Below are positions 26,709 to 34,357 of a DNA stretch of 64,000 bases, piece by piece. The DNA is from Ga0077527 sp964433345 (GTDB taxonomy: Bacteria > Pseudomonadota > Gammaproteobacteria > Burkholderiales > SG8-41). The notes under the pieces are model-generated. The model was not told the origin of the DNA and did not search any database. It saw nothing but the letters and a program-made list of their open reading frames with translations. The stretch covers positions 124,001-188,000 of the forward strand of contig CAYSQJ010000001.1 in assembly GCA_964433345.1 (NCBI GenBank), read 5' to 3'. Made by a program: the position numbers and the translations under genes. How positions within the stretch are numbered: the first letter of the stretch is position 1; each line of letters begins with the position of its first letter.

Positions 26709-27463
26709 GCGCACAACCGCTGCGGGTGCTGATCGTCGACGACGAGGCGCCGGCGCGCAGCCGCATGCGCGACCTTCTTGCCGATGTCAATGCTGCGTTG
26801 CCGGTTGTCATCGCCGGCGAGGCGGCCAATGGCCGCGAAGCGTTGCGCCTCGCGGAGCAGGGTGTCGACGTAGTGCTGCTGGATGTGCGCATGCCCGGCA
26901 TGGACGGCATCGAAGTGGCGCAGCACCTGCAGAAGCTCGATGCGCCCCCCGCGGTGATATTCACCACGGCCTACGACGCCTATGCCATCCAGGCTTTCGA
27001 CCTGCATGTCTTCGATTACCTGCTGAAGCCGATCAAGGCGACCAGGCTGCAGGAGGCGCTGTCGCGGCTCGATGCGGGGCGCAGTGCGCCGGCTGCGGAC
27101 ATGCTGAGGGCGATGCGCCCGGCGCCGCGCAGCTGCCTCAGCGCCGCCGAACGCGGCAGGGTGCACCTGGTCCCGGTAGAGGACGTGCTCTATCTGCGCG
27201 CCGAGCTCAAGTACGTCACGGTGCGCACGGCGGCGCGCGAGTACCTGATCGAGGAGTCATTGACCCAGCTCGAACAGGAGTTTCCGGACCGTTTTGTGCG
27301 GATCCACCGCAACTGCCTGGTGGCACGCGCGGCGATTCGCGGTTTCGAGCGCGCCGCAGCCGACAGCGGCGAAGGTCCCTGGCAGGTTGTGCTGGCCGGA
27401 CTGGAAGAACGCCTGCCCGTGAGCCGGCGCCAGCAGCACGTGGTGCGCGACCTGGTGCGCTGA
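26705..27463 (+). CDS. algR: LytTR-family response regulator (AlgR-like)
   Basis: 252 residues. The receiver domain has the acidic pair VDDE (residues 11-14), the phospho-acceptor Asp60 (VVLLDVRMPG) and the FDYLLKPI lysine segment. The C-terminal LytTR DNA-binding domain (from about residue 142) shows VPVEDVLYLRAELKYVTV and FVRIHRNCLV. It is translationally coupled to algZ through an ATGA overlap. Placement between argH/algZ and hemC matches AlgR of Pseudomonas. Targets in this organism are unknown. Confidence 0.9.
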   Translation: MSAQPLRVLIVDDEAPARSRMRDLLADVNAALPVVIAGEAANGREALRLAEQGVDVVLLDVRMPGMDGIEVAQHLQKLDAPPAVIFTTAYDAYAIQAFDLHVFDYLLKPIKATRLQEALSRLDAGRSAPAADMLRAMRPAPRSCLSAAERGRVHLVPVEDVLYLRAELKYVTVRTAAREYLIEESLTQLEQEFPDRFVRIHRNCLVARAAIRGFERAAADSGEGPWQVVLAGLEERLPVSRRQQHVVRDLVR

Positions 27464-27476
27464 GGATGTCCTGCGT

Positions 27477-27959
27477 TCAGCGTCCCGCCGCCTTCATCCG
27501 GGCAAGGCCGGCTTCGATGGCCTGCTCGATGTAGAGGCGGTAGAAGTCGGCGGCGAGCAGACCGGTGATCGGCTGCGCGACCGGTTTTCCTTCGCCGTCG
27601 AAGACGATCAGGGTCGGCACGCGACGCACGCCCAGGCTGAGGGCAAATGCACGATGGGTCGTCAATTTGCCTGCAAAATCCCGCAGCTCGATGCGGCGAT
27701 CGGTGTGGATTTCGACGATGCGCACGCGGTGGCGCCATTGCGGATCGTTTTGCAGGGGGATCAGGTAGTCACGGCGCGCCACTGCACAGTAAGGGCAGGA
27801 TTCCTGCATGAATGCGACCAGCACGGGGATGCCGCGCGAGCGCGTTTCCGCGGACAGGCGTGCCAGGTCATCGGCTTGCTGTAGCCCGGCCGCGGCAGGG
27901 CCGGCCGCAAGCAGGGCGCATGCTAGAATCCAGCATCGCCCGAATTTAAAAATATTCAA
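27477..27959 (-). CDS. Exported thioredoxin-fold protein (SoxW-like)
   Basis: About 160 residues. I see no ATG start; a TTG at 27959 (or 27966-27968) gives MNIFKFGRCWILACALL, a plausible signal peptide ending in GPAAA. The mature part is a thioredoxin fold with CPYC (SCPYCAVARRDYL) and the cis-Pro region VRRVPTLIVF. It resembles SoxW/thioredoxin-SoxW-type periplasmic thiol proteins. It is inserted on the opposite strand between algR and hemC, only 10 bp from the hemC start. Its first codons overlap copy 4 of the dispersed A+T-rich element. The start is uncertain; the fold is clear. Confidence 0.8.
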   Translation of the reverse strand: MNIFKFGRCWILACALLAAGPAAAGLQQADDLARLSAETRSRGIPVLVAFMQESCPYCAVARRDYLIPLQNDPQWRHRVRIVEIHTDRRIELRDFAGKLTTHRAFALSLGVRRVPTLIVFDGEGKPVAQPITGLLAADFYRLYIEQAIEAGLARMKAAGR

Positions 27960-27972
27960 TAAAATCAATATG
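27947..27972 (+). repeat. Dispersed A+T-rich element, copy 4
   Basis: Contains TTCAATAAAATCAATATG. It spans the hemC start codon on the plus strand and, on the minus strand, the first codons of the divergent thioredoxin gene. The IHF-like core is AATCAATATGATA, one mismatch from WATCAANNNNTTR. Confidence 0.7.
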
Positions 27973-28923
27973 ATAGAAGGAAACCTTGAGCGGCGTCCGG
28001 CCTCGATGGTGATTGCCACGCGCGAATCCGCGTTGGCGCTGTGGCAGGCCCGATACGTGCAGTCGGAACTGCAGCGATTATATCCGGGGCTGCAGGTCTC
28101 CCTGCTCGGCATGACCACCGAGGGTGACCGCAGGCTGGGCAGTTCGCTGGCCAAGATCGGCGGCAAGGGCCTGTTCGTCAAGGAACTCGAGGATGCCCTC
28201 GCCGACGGCCGTGCCGACATCGCGGTGCATTCGATGAAGGATGTGCCCATGCACCTGCCGCCCGGTTATGCGCTGGCCGCGATACTCGAGCGCGCAGATC
28301 CGCGCGACGCCCTGGTGTCGGTGAACTACCGCGGACTCGGGGAGCTGCCGGCAGGCGGTCGCGTCGGCACTTCCAGCCTGCGTCGCGAATGCCAGCTGCG
28401 CGCCCGGCATCCGGGTCTGGTCATCGGCGCGCTGCGCGGCAATGTGCAGACCCGGCTGCGCAAGCTGGAAGAGGGACAGTACGACGCGATCATACTGGCG
28501 GCGGCAGGGCTGAAGCGTCTCGGGCTCGCCGACCGCATTACCGCGCTGTTGTCGCCCGAAGACTCGCTGCCGGCGGTGGGCCAGGGCGCGCTGGGCATCG
28601 AGTGTCGCGAGGACCGTGCCGATCTCCTTGAATTGCTGGCGCCGCTGGCGCACAAACCGACGCGGCAATGCGTGCTGGCCGAAAGGGCTTTTTCGCGGGC
28701 ACTGGCGGGCAGCTGCAACGTGCCGCTCGCCGGATTCGCCGAAATCGCCGGCGGGCAGCTGACGCTGCGCGGCCTGGTCGGCGCGCCCGACGGATCGCGG
28801 GTCCTGCGCGGCGAGGCTGGCGGCGCGTTGACCGAGGCGGAGGCGATCGGTATCGCGCTCGCCGAGGACCTGAAGCGCCGCGGCGCTGCGGAGATACTTG
28901 CCGCGCTGGCGCAAGACGCATGA
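27970..28923 (+). CDS. hemC: Hydroxymethylbilane synthase (porphobilinogen deaminase)
   Basis: 317 residues from the ATG at 27970; an alternative ATG at 28006 (MVIATRESALALWQ) gives 305 residues and also fits the family. The enzyme joins four porphobilinogens into hydroxymethylbilane. Seen: VIATRESALALWQ, the HSMKDVP active-site segment, and the cofactor cysteine in AGSCNVPLAGFAE, to which the dipyrromethane is attached. It overlaps hemD by 4 bp (ATGA) and starts a hemC-hemD-hemX-hemY operon. The A+T-rich element covers its start, and no clear ribosome binding site is visible for the longer form. Confidence 0.95.
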   Translation: MIEGNLERRPASMVIATRESALALWQARYVQSELQRLYPGLQVSLLGMTTEGDRRLGSSLAKIGGKGLFVKELEDALADGRADIAVHSMKDVPMHLPPGYALAAILERADPRDALVSVNYRGLGELPAGGRVGTSSLRRECQLRARHPGLVIGALRGNVQTRLRKLEEGQYDAIILAAAGLKRLGLADRITALLSPEDSLPAVGQGALGIECREDRADLLELLAPLAHKPTRQCVLAERAFSRALAGSCNVPLAGFAEIAGGQLTLRGLVGAPDGSRVLRGEAGGALTEAEAIGIALAEDLKRRGAAEILAALAQDA

Positions 28924-29696
28924 CAGCGACGTCTCCGCTTGCGGGGCGCGGCATCGTGGTCACCCGTCCGGCACTGCAGGCCGCTCCGCTGGCGGAGATG
29001 ATCCGGTCCGCCGGCGGCCGGCCGATTCTGTTTCCGGTGCTGGAGATACTCGATACCGCCGATCTTGCGCCGCTGATCGATGCGGTAGACCGGCTGGACA
29101 GTTTCGAACTCGCGATATTCATCAGCCCGAACGCGGTGCTGCGGGCGATGAACCAGATCGTCGCGCGCCGCACTTGGCCGGCGGAACTTCGCGCGGCTGC
29201 GGTCGGCAAGGGCAGTGTCAAGGAACTGAAGCGCTTCGGCATCACCGGGGTGCTGGTGCCGACGCGGTCCTTCGACAGCGAGGGATTGCTGGCCTTGCCC
29301 GAGCTGCAGCAGATCGACGGCTGGCGCGTGGTGATTTTCCGCGGTGACGGCGGACGCGAACTGCTCGGTGACACGCTGGCCGGGCGCGGCGCGAGCGTCG
29401 AATACGTCGAGTGCTACCGGCGGGCACGGCCGCGCGCCGACGCATCACCCCTGCTCAGGGCCTGGGCACGCAACGAAGTGGACGCGGTCGCCGTGACCAG
29501 CAGCGAAGGCCTGCGCAACCTGTTTGAAATGCTGGGCAAGCTGGGGCAGTCCTGGCTGCGGCGCACGCCGCTGCTGGTTCCGCATCCGCGGATAGCGCTT
29601 GCCGCGCGCGAACTCGGCTGTCGCAACGTCGTCGAGACCGCGCCGGGGGATGAAGGTCTGATGGCCGCGCTGCAGCAGCTGTTTGCTGCGGCTTGA
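28920..29696 (+). CDS. hemD: Uroporphyrinogen-III synthase
   Basis: 258 residues. It cyclises hydroxymethylbilane with inversion of ring D. The sequence is weakly conserved across the family, but the start GRGIVVTRPALQAAPLAEMIRSAGG, FISPNAV and the C-terminal VTSSEGLRNLFEML segment are typical of HemD. The ATG overlaps the hemC stop, which marks translational coupling. hemX follows 29 bp later. Confidence 0.92.
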   Translation: MTATSPLAGRGIVVTRPALQAAPLAEMIRSAGGRPILFPVLEILDTADLAPLIDAVDRLDSFELAIFISPNAVLRAMNQIVARRTWPAELRAAAVGKGSVKELKRFGITGVLVPTRSFDSEGLLALPELQQIDGWRVVIFRGDGGRELLGDTLAGRGASVEYVECYRRARPRADASPLLRAWARNEVDAVAVTSSEGLRNLFEMLGKLGQSWLRRTPLLVPHPRIALAARELGCRNVVETAPGDEGLMAALQQLFAAA

Positions 29697-29725
29697 ACGC
29701 GCAGTCGCCATGTTATTCTCCAGTC

Positions 29726-30793
29726 ATGAGTGAGCCCACGCCGGATTCCGGGAAAACACACGCAGACAATGCCGCCTTGACGCCTCCACGCGACAAGGGC
29801 GGCACGTCCGTGATGCCGGCACTGGCCCTGCTTGTTGCCCTGTCCGTCGCCGGCATCATGGCCTACCAGTGGTATCAGGACCGTGGCACGGACGATGCCT
29901 TGCGCCGCGAGGTCGCGCAGCGGCTGGCGGACATGGCCGCGCGCGACCAGGCCGCTGCGGCACGTGCCGACCAGGTCACTGCGGCGTTGCGCGAAGCCGA
30001 GATCAAGATCGGCGTGCTCGAGTCCAAGCTTGCGGAATCCCAGGGCCAGCAGATCGCGCTGGAAGCGCTTTACCAGGAACTGTCGCGTGGCCGCGACGAA
30101 TGGGTGTTTGCCCAGATAGAGCAGTCGATCCTGCTTTCCGTCCAGCAATTGCAGCTTGCCGCAAATGTGCGCGCCGCGCTGATCGGCCTCGAGAATGCCG
30201 AGGCGCAGCTGCAGCGCATGGATCAGCCGCGCTACAACACCCTGCGGCGCGCCCTGCAGCGTGACATTGAAAAGCTCAAGATGCTGCCGCTGGCCGACAT
30301 ATACGGCACTGTGGCAAGGATCGATGATGTCATCGCCGCAATCGATCGCCTGCCGCTCGCCATGGATGCGCGCGTCCGGTCGGACTCTGCGCCCGCGGAG
30401 ACGGCCGCTGACCTGCCGGCCTGGGAGCGGTTGCTGCGCGAGGCATGGAGCGAATTGCGCCAGCTGGTGCGCGTGCAGCGGACCGGTGCTGAGGATCCCG
30501 CATTGCTGCCGCCGGAGCAGGCTTTTTTCCTGCGCGAGAACATCAAGCTGCGGCTGGTTGCCGCACGGGTCGCGCTGTTGTCGCGGGAAGCGCGCAGTTT
30601 CCAGGCGGACCTGCGGGCGGCAGCGGCAGCGCTGGAGCGGCATTTCGACATCAACGATGCGGCGGTGGCGGCGACAGCGACCGCGTTGCGCAAGCTGCAG
30701 GCTGCGCAGGTGGAGGTCGCCGTTCCGGATCTCGCGGAGACGCTGGATGCCCTGCGCCTGCTGCGCCCCCCGCGCAGCAAGGCGCCGGCCTGA
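29726..30793 (+). CDS. hemX: HemX-family membrane protein
   Basis: 355 residues. A short cytoplasmic tail is followed by one membrane helix (about residues 30-46, ALALLVALSVAGIMAYQW), a coiled-coil-like charged stretch (about 55-105) and a long helical domain, as in HemX proteins. HemX is annotated in E. coli as a possible uroporphyrinogen methyltransferase, but this form has no methyltransferase motifs and more likely acts as a regulatory or scaffolding protein of haem synthesis. It lies between hemD and hemY in the usual order. Confidence 0.88.
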   Translation: MSEPTPDSGKTHADNAALTPPRDKGGTSVMPALALLVALSVAGIMAYQWYQDRGTDDALRREVAQRLADMAARDQAAAARADQVTAALREAEIKIGVLESKLAESQGQQIALEALYQELSRGRDEWVFAQIEQSILLSVQQLQLAANVRAALIGLENAEAQLQRMDQPRYNTLRRALQRDIEKLKMLPLADIYGTVARIDDVIAAIDRLPLAMDARVRSDSAPAETAADLPAWERLLREAWSELRQLVRVQRTGAEDPALLPPEQAFFLRENIKLRLVAARVALLSREARSFQADLRAAAAALERHFDINDAAVAATATALRKLQAAQVEVAVPDLAETLDALRLLRPPRSKAPA

Positions 30794-30818
30794 GCGCGCG
30801 CCGGGAAGTGGAGACGGC

Positions 30819-32027
30819 ATGCGCTGGGTGATCCGCATTTTCGTGCTGGGTGCGCTTGCAACCGGACTGACACTTCTGGCCAGCCTGAACAACGGCTATG
30901 TGCTGCTGGCCCTGCCCGGTCACCGCATCGAGCTATCCCTCAATTTTGCGCTGATTCTCGCGGTGGCGGCGTTTGTCGCGGGATACCTGCTGGTGCGCCT
31001 GCTGGTCTCAACCCTCGAGCTGCCGGCGCGCGTGGCGCGATTCCGTGCCGGCCGGCGCCGCAAGGCCGCCCACGATTCGCTGGTTGCCTCATTGCGCGAT
31101 TACTTTGCGGGTCGCTATGCGCGGGCCGAGCGGAACATGAACCGGGCCGTCGCGCTGGGCGAACCCGCCGACCTGGGTGCGGTGATTGCAGCAAGCGCCG
31201 CCCACGAACTGCGCGCACCGGAGCGCCGTGACCGTTATCTCGCCGGGCTTGCCGCCGATCCGGCAAAGCCCGATGCCGCGCGCGCCGTCAGTGAGGCCCG
31301 CATGCTGCTGGACGAACGGCGTGCGGAGGATGCACTGGCAGCCCTGGCCGTGCTGCCGAAGAAGCACACGGCCGCATTGCGGCTCGAATTGCGGGCGCGG
31401 CAGCGTCTGGGTCAGTGGGATCTGGTGCCCGCGCTGGTTGACCAGCTGGAAAAGCGAGGCGTGTTTGGCCGGGATCGTGCCGACACCGAACGCAGCCACG
31501 CCTGGCGCCAGCTGCTTGAGCGCGAGGCGGGTGATGCCGCGGCGCTTGCGGCGGTGTGGAAGCGGGTGCCCGACCGCTATCGCCGCGATATCGCGGTGGC
31601 GTCGGCCGCGGCGACGGCTTTTCACGCCCTGGGCCGCTGCACCGAGGCGCAGGAGGTGGTCGAACGCTGCCTCGATGCGGACTGGGACAGCCGGCTGGTC
31701 ACCCTGTATGGTGAATGCAGCGGACCGGATACCCTGCGCCAGATCGAGCGCGCCGAACGCTGGCTGAAGGAACACCGCGAGGATGCCGCACTGTTGCTGG
31801 CGCTGGGGCGGCTGTGCGCGCGGCAACAGCTGTGGGGCAAGGCGCAGAATTATCTTGAGGCCAGCGTCGCGGTCGAACCGACCTACGCGGCGCACCTTGA
31901 GCTGGCGCGCCTTCACGAGCACCTGGAGCGGCCCGAGGCTGCTGCCGTACAGTACCGCGCCGGCCTCGATCTTGCGGTATCCCTGCTCAACCGTCTGTCC
32001 GGCGGCCGCCGGGAAAAGCTGCGCTGA
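30819..32027 (+). CDS. hemY: HemY-family protein (TPR-like)
   Basis: 402 residues from the ATG at 30819. Two N-terminal membrane helices (about residues 1-25 and 40-62, with NNGYVLLALPGHRIELSL between them) are the HemY_N signature. The rest is a helical TPR-like domain. This is the proteobacterial HemY of the hemCDXY cluster, not the Bacillus protoporphyrinogen oxidase of the same name. Its precise role in late haem synthesis is unsettled. It closes the operon and is convergent with the flavin reductase (10 bp gap). Confidence 0.9.
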   Translation: MRWVIRIFVLGALATGLTLLASLNNGYVLLALPGHRIELSLNFALILAVAAFVAGYLLVRLLVSTLELPARVARFRAGRRRKAAHDSLVASLRDYFAGRYARAERNMNRAVALGEPADLGAVIAASAAHELRAPERRDRYLAGLAADPAKPDAARAVSEARMLLDERRAEDALAALAVLPKKHTAALRLELRARQRLGQWDLVPALVDQLEKRGVFGRDRADTERSHAWRQLLEREAGDAAALAAVWKRVPDRYRRDIAVASAAATAFHALGRCTEAQEVVERCLDADWDSRLVTLYGECSGPDTLRQIERAERWLKEHREDAALLLALGRLCARQQLWGKAQNYLEASVAVEPTYAAHLELARLHEHLERPEAAAVQYRAGLDLAVSLLNRLSGGRREKLR

Positions 32028-32037
32028 ACAAGGCCCT

Positions 32038-33057
32038 TCAGCGCGCCGGCGCAGTTGCGGGCGTGAACGCGTCGGCGTAGAACGCGGACTCCGGCAGTCC
32101 GCGCTGCGCGCAGAAATCGCGCCTCGCCGCTTCCACCATCGCCGGAGCGCCGCAGGCATAGACTTCATGGCCCGAGAGGTCGGCAAAATCATCGAGCACC
32201 GCCTGGTGGACCAGGCCGCGGCGGCCGCTCCAGCCGTCGCCCGGCGTGCCGTCGGAAATCACCGGCACGTATTTCACGCCATGTTCGCGTGCCCAGCGCT
32301 GCGGCAGTTCGTCGAGGTAGAGATCGGCGGCGGCGCGCGCGCCGCGGTACAGCGTCATCTGTCGTTTTAATCCGTGGTGTATTGCATGTTCGACGATGGC
32401 CTTGATGGGCGCGAAGCCGGTGCCGCCGGCAACTAGAATCACCGGCTTGTCGCTGTCCTCGCGCAGATAGAAGCTGCCCAGGGGGCCCTCGAAGCGCAGG
32501 ATGTCCTTTTCCTTCATCTGTGTGAAGACATGGGTGCTGAACGAACCGCCGTAATTGCGCAGCTGCAACTCGAGCAGGCCGTCGTCATGCGGCGGATTTG
32601 CCAGCGACAGGCTGCGCCGCGTGCCGTCCTTGAGCAGGATGTCGATGTACTGACCGGCGAGGAACTGCAGGCGTTCCGAGGCCGGCAGGCGCAGGCGGAT
32701 GCGCATAACGTCGGGCGCAAGCCGGTCGAGCGCCTGCACCCGGCAGGGCAGGATTTTGACCGGGATGTCGCGGACTGCGCCGATCTCGCGGCATTCGATC
32801 ACCAGGTCTGACAGGGCGCGGGCCTGACAGAACAGCGCCATGCCGCGCTCCCGTTCCGGGGCCGGCAGCGCAGCCTCCTGTGACAGGCCATGGTCGACTT
32901 TGCCGTCGACAACCTTGCCCTTGCACGAGCCGCAGGCGCCGTTGCGGCAGCCGTAGGGCAGCATGTAGCCCTCACGCAGCGCTGCTTCAAGGACGGTCTC
33001 GCCTTCGTTTGCGTTGAATACGTGGCCGCTGGGGCGAATGGTGATTTGCCGGGACAT
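32038..33057 (-). CDS. 2Fe-2S ferredoxin / FAD-NAD(P)H reductase (CDP-6-deoxy-glucoseen reductase type)
   Basis: 339 residues from the ATG at 33057. An N-terminal plant-type 2Fe-2S domain carries YGCRNGACGSCKG and a distant FCQ cysteine. It is followed by an FAD-binding barrel (TRRSLSLANPP) and an NAD-binding domain (LVAGGTGFAPIKAI, ACGAPAMVEAA). It passes electrons from NAD(P)H through FAD to an iron-sulfur cluster. In Betaproteobacteria this type is often labelled CDP-6-deoxy-delta-3,4-glucoseen reductase, but the partner is usually unknown. It is convergent with hemY and divergent from the epimerase-like gene. Confidence 0.87.
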   Translation of the reverse strand: MSRQITIRPSGHVFNANEGETVLEAALREGYMLPYGCRNGACGSCKGKVVDGKVDHGLSQEAALPAPERERGMALFCQARALSDLVIECREIGAVRDIPVKILPCRVQALDRLAPDVMRIRLRLPASERLQFLAGQYIDILLKDGTRRSLSLANPPHDDGLLELQLRNYGGSFSTHVFTQMKEKDILRFEGPLGSFYLREDSDKPVILVAGGTGFAPIKAIVEHAIHHGLKRQMTLYRGARAAADLYLDELPQRWAREHGVKYVPVISDGTPGDGWSGRRGLVHQAVLDDFADLSGHEVYACGAPAMVEAARRDFCAQRGLPESAFYADAFTPATAPAR

Positions 33058-33120
33058 GGGAACTGAAAATCGGGGAAGGGTGGCTGGGCTAAAATAGGGT
33101 GCTATGAAATACGGGATGCT

Positions 33121-34017
33121 ATGAAACGGCTGCTGATCATCGGCTGCGGCGACGTCGGTCTGCGAGTGGCGCTTTTGCTGGGCCGGCGCCATCGCATTCA
33201 TGCGCTGACTCACAGCATGGAACGTGTCGCCGAACTGCGCCGCCACGGGGTCATGCCGTTGCTCGGCGACCTGGACCGCCCGGATACGCTGGACGGAATC
33301 GCCGGCCTTGGCCAGGATGTCATCCATCTTGCGCCGCCGCCGCCGCGAGGCCGCAGCGACACGCGTACCGCGCACCTCATTGCAGCTCTCGCGAGGGGCG
33401 GCAGTCTACCACAGCACTTTGTCTATATCAGCACCAGCGGCGTCTATGGCGATTGCGGCGGCGCATTGATCGACGAAACAAGCCCGCTCAAGCCGCAGAC
33501 CGATCGTGCCCATCGCCGTGCCGATGCCGAACGGCGGCTGCGCGAATGGGGGGCGCGCAGCGGCGTCCGTGTCAGCATTCTGCGCGTACCCGGCATCTAC
33601 GCGGCTGATCGCCTGCCGGTGGCGCGCATCGAGCGAGGCACGCCGGCGCTGCAACCGCAGGACGACTCGTACGTGAATCATGTGCATGCCGACGATCTCG
33701 CGCGCATGATCGTTGCCGCGCTGCACCGTGGCCAGGCCAACCGCAGCTACAACGCCAGTGACGATGCGCCGCAGAAGATGGGCGATTATTTCGACCTCGT
33801 CGCCGACCGTTTCCGACTGCCCCGGCCGCCGCGGGTCACCCGCGCCGAGGCGCGATCGACAATCCCGGAAAACCTTTATTCCTTCATGAGCGAGTCCCGG
33901 CGTCTCGCCAATGCACGCATCAAACAGGAGCTCCGGGTGCGGCTGCGCTATCCGACCGTGCACGAGGGCGTTGCCGCGGCCTGGGTCGCGGCACAGGGGC
34001 CCGTCCATGGCGGCTGA
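33121..34017 (+). CDS. NAD(P)-dependent epimerase/dehydratase-family protein (YeeZ-like)
   Basis: 298 residues of the extended short-chain dehydrogenase type. The N-terminal nucleotide-binding motif is LLIIGCGDVGLRVA. HFVYISTSGVYGDCGG carries the catalytic Ser/Tyr segment, with the Tyr moved into SGVYG as in YeeZ/atypical SDRs. The active-site Lys is not obvious, so it may be a binding or regulatory protein rather than an epimerase. It overlaps cutA by 11 bp and starts the run cutA-dsbD-tlpA. Confidence 0.8.
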   Translation: MKRLLIIGCGDVGLRVALLLGRRHRIHALTHSMERVAELRRHGVMPLLGDLDRPDTLDGIAGLGQDVIHLAPPPPRGRSDTRTAHLIAALARGGSLPQHFVYISTSGVYGDCGGALIDETSPLKPQTDRAHRRADAERRLREWGARSGVRVSILRVPGIYAADRLPVARIERGTPALQPQDDSYVNHVHADDLARMIVAALHRGQANRSYNASDDAPQKMGDYFDLVADRFRLPRPPRVTRAEARSTIPENLYSFMSESRRLANARIKQELRVRLRYPTVHEGVAAAWVAAQGPVHGG

Positions 34018-34357
34018 TCCTGGTGCCGTGCTGCTGGTTTTTGCCACTTTGCCCGATGTTGCGGCAGCACGCGGGCTGGCGCGGACACTGGTCGAGGCGC
34101 GGCTGGCGGCCTGTGTCAGCACGCTCGCGCCTTGCAACTCGGTGTACCGCTGGCAGGGAAAGGTGGAGGAGTCCACGGAAGTGCCGGTGATGATCAAGAC
34201 CACGGCTGCGCGGTATGCCGATCTCGAGAAGGCGATCCGCGACGCACATCCCTACGAACTTCCGGAAATCGTCGCGGTCCCAGTGCAGCACGGCCTGCCC
34301 GCTTACCTCGAATGGGTGGCCGCCGAAACGGCTTCTTCCTCCCGACCCTCCCCATGA
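34007..34357 (+). CDS. cutA: CutA divalent-cation tolerance protein
   Basis: 116 residues of the PII-like CutA1 fold, with ARTLVEARLAACVS, NSVYRWQGKVEE and the C-terminal HPYELPEIVAVP strand. CutA1 trimers are linked to copper tolerance in E. coli but their mechanism is not settled. The ATG at 34007 overlaps the previous gene, and the stop overlaps the dsbD start (ATGA), so cutA and dsbD are coupled, as they are in enterobacteria. Confidence 0.94.
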   Translation: MAADPGAVLLVFATLPDVAAARGLARTLVEARLAACVSTLAPCNSVYRWQGKVEESTEVPVMIKTTAARYADLEKAIRDAHPYELPEIVAVPVQHGLPAYLEWVAAETASSSRPSP

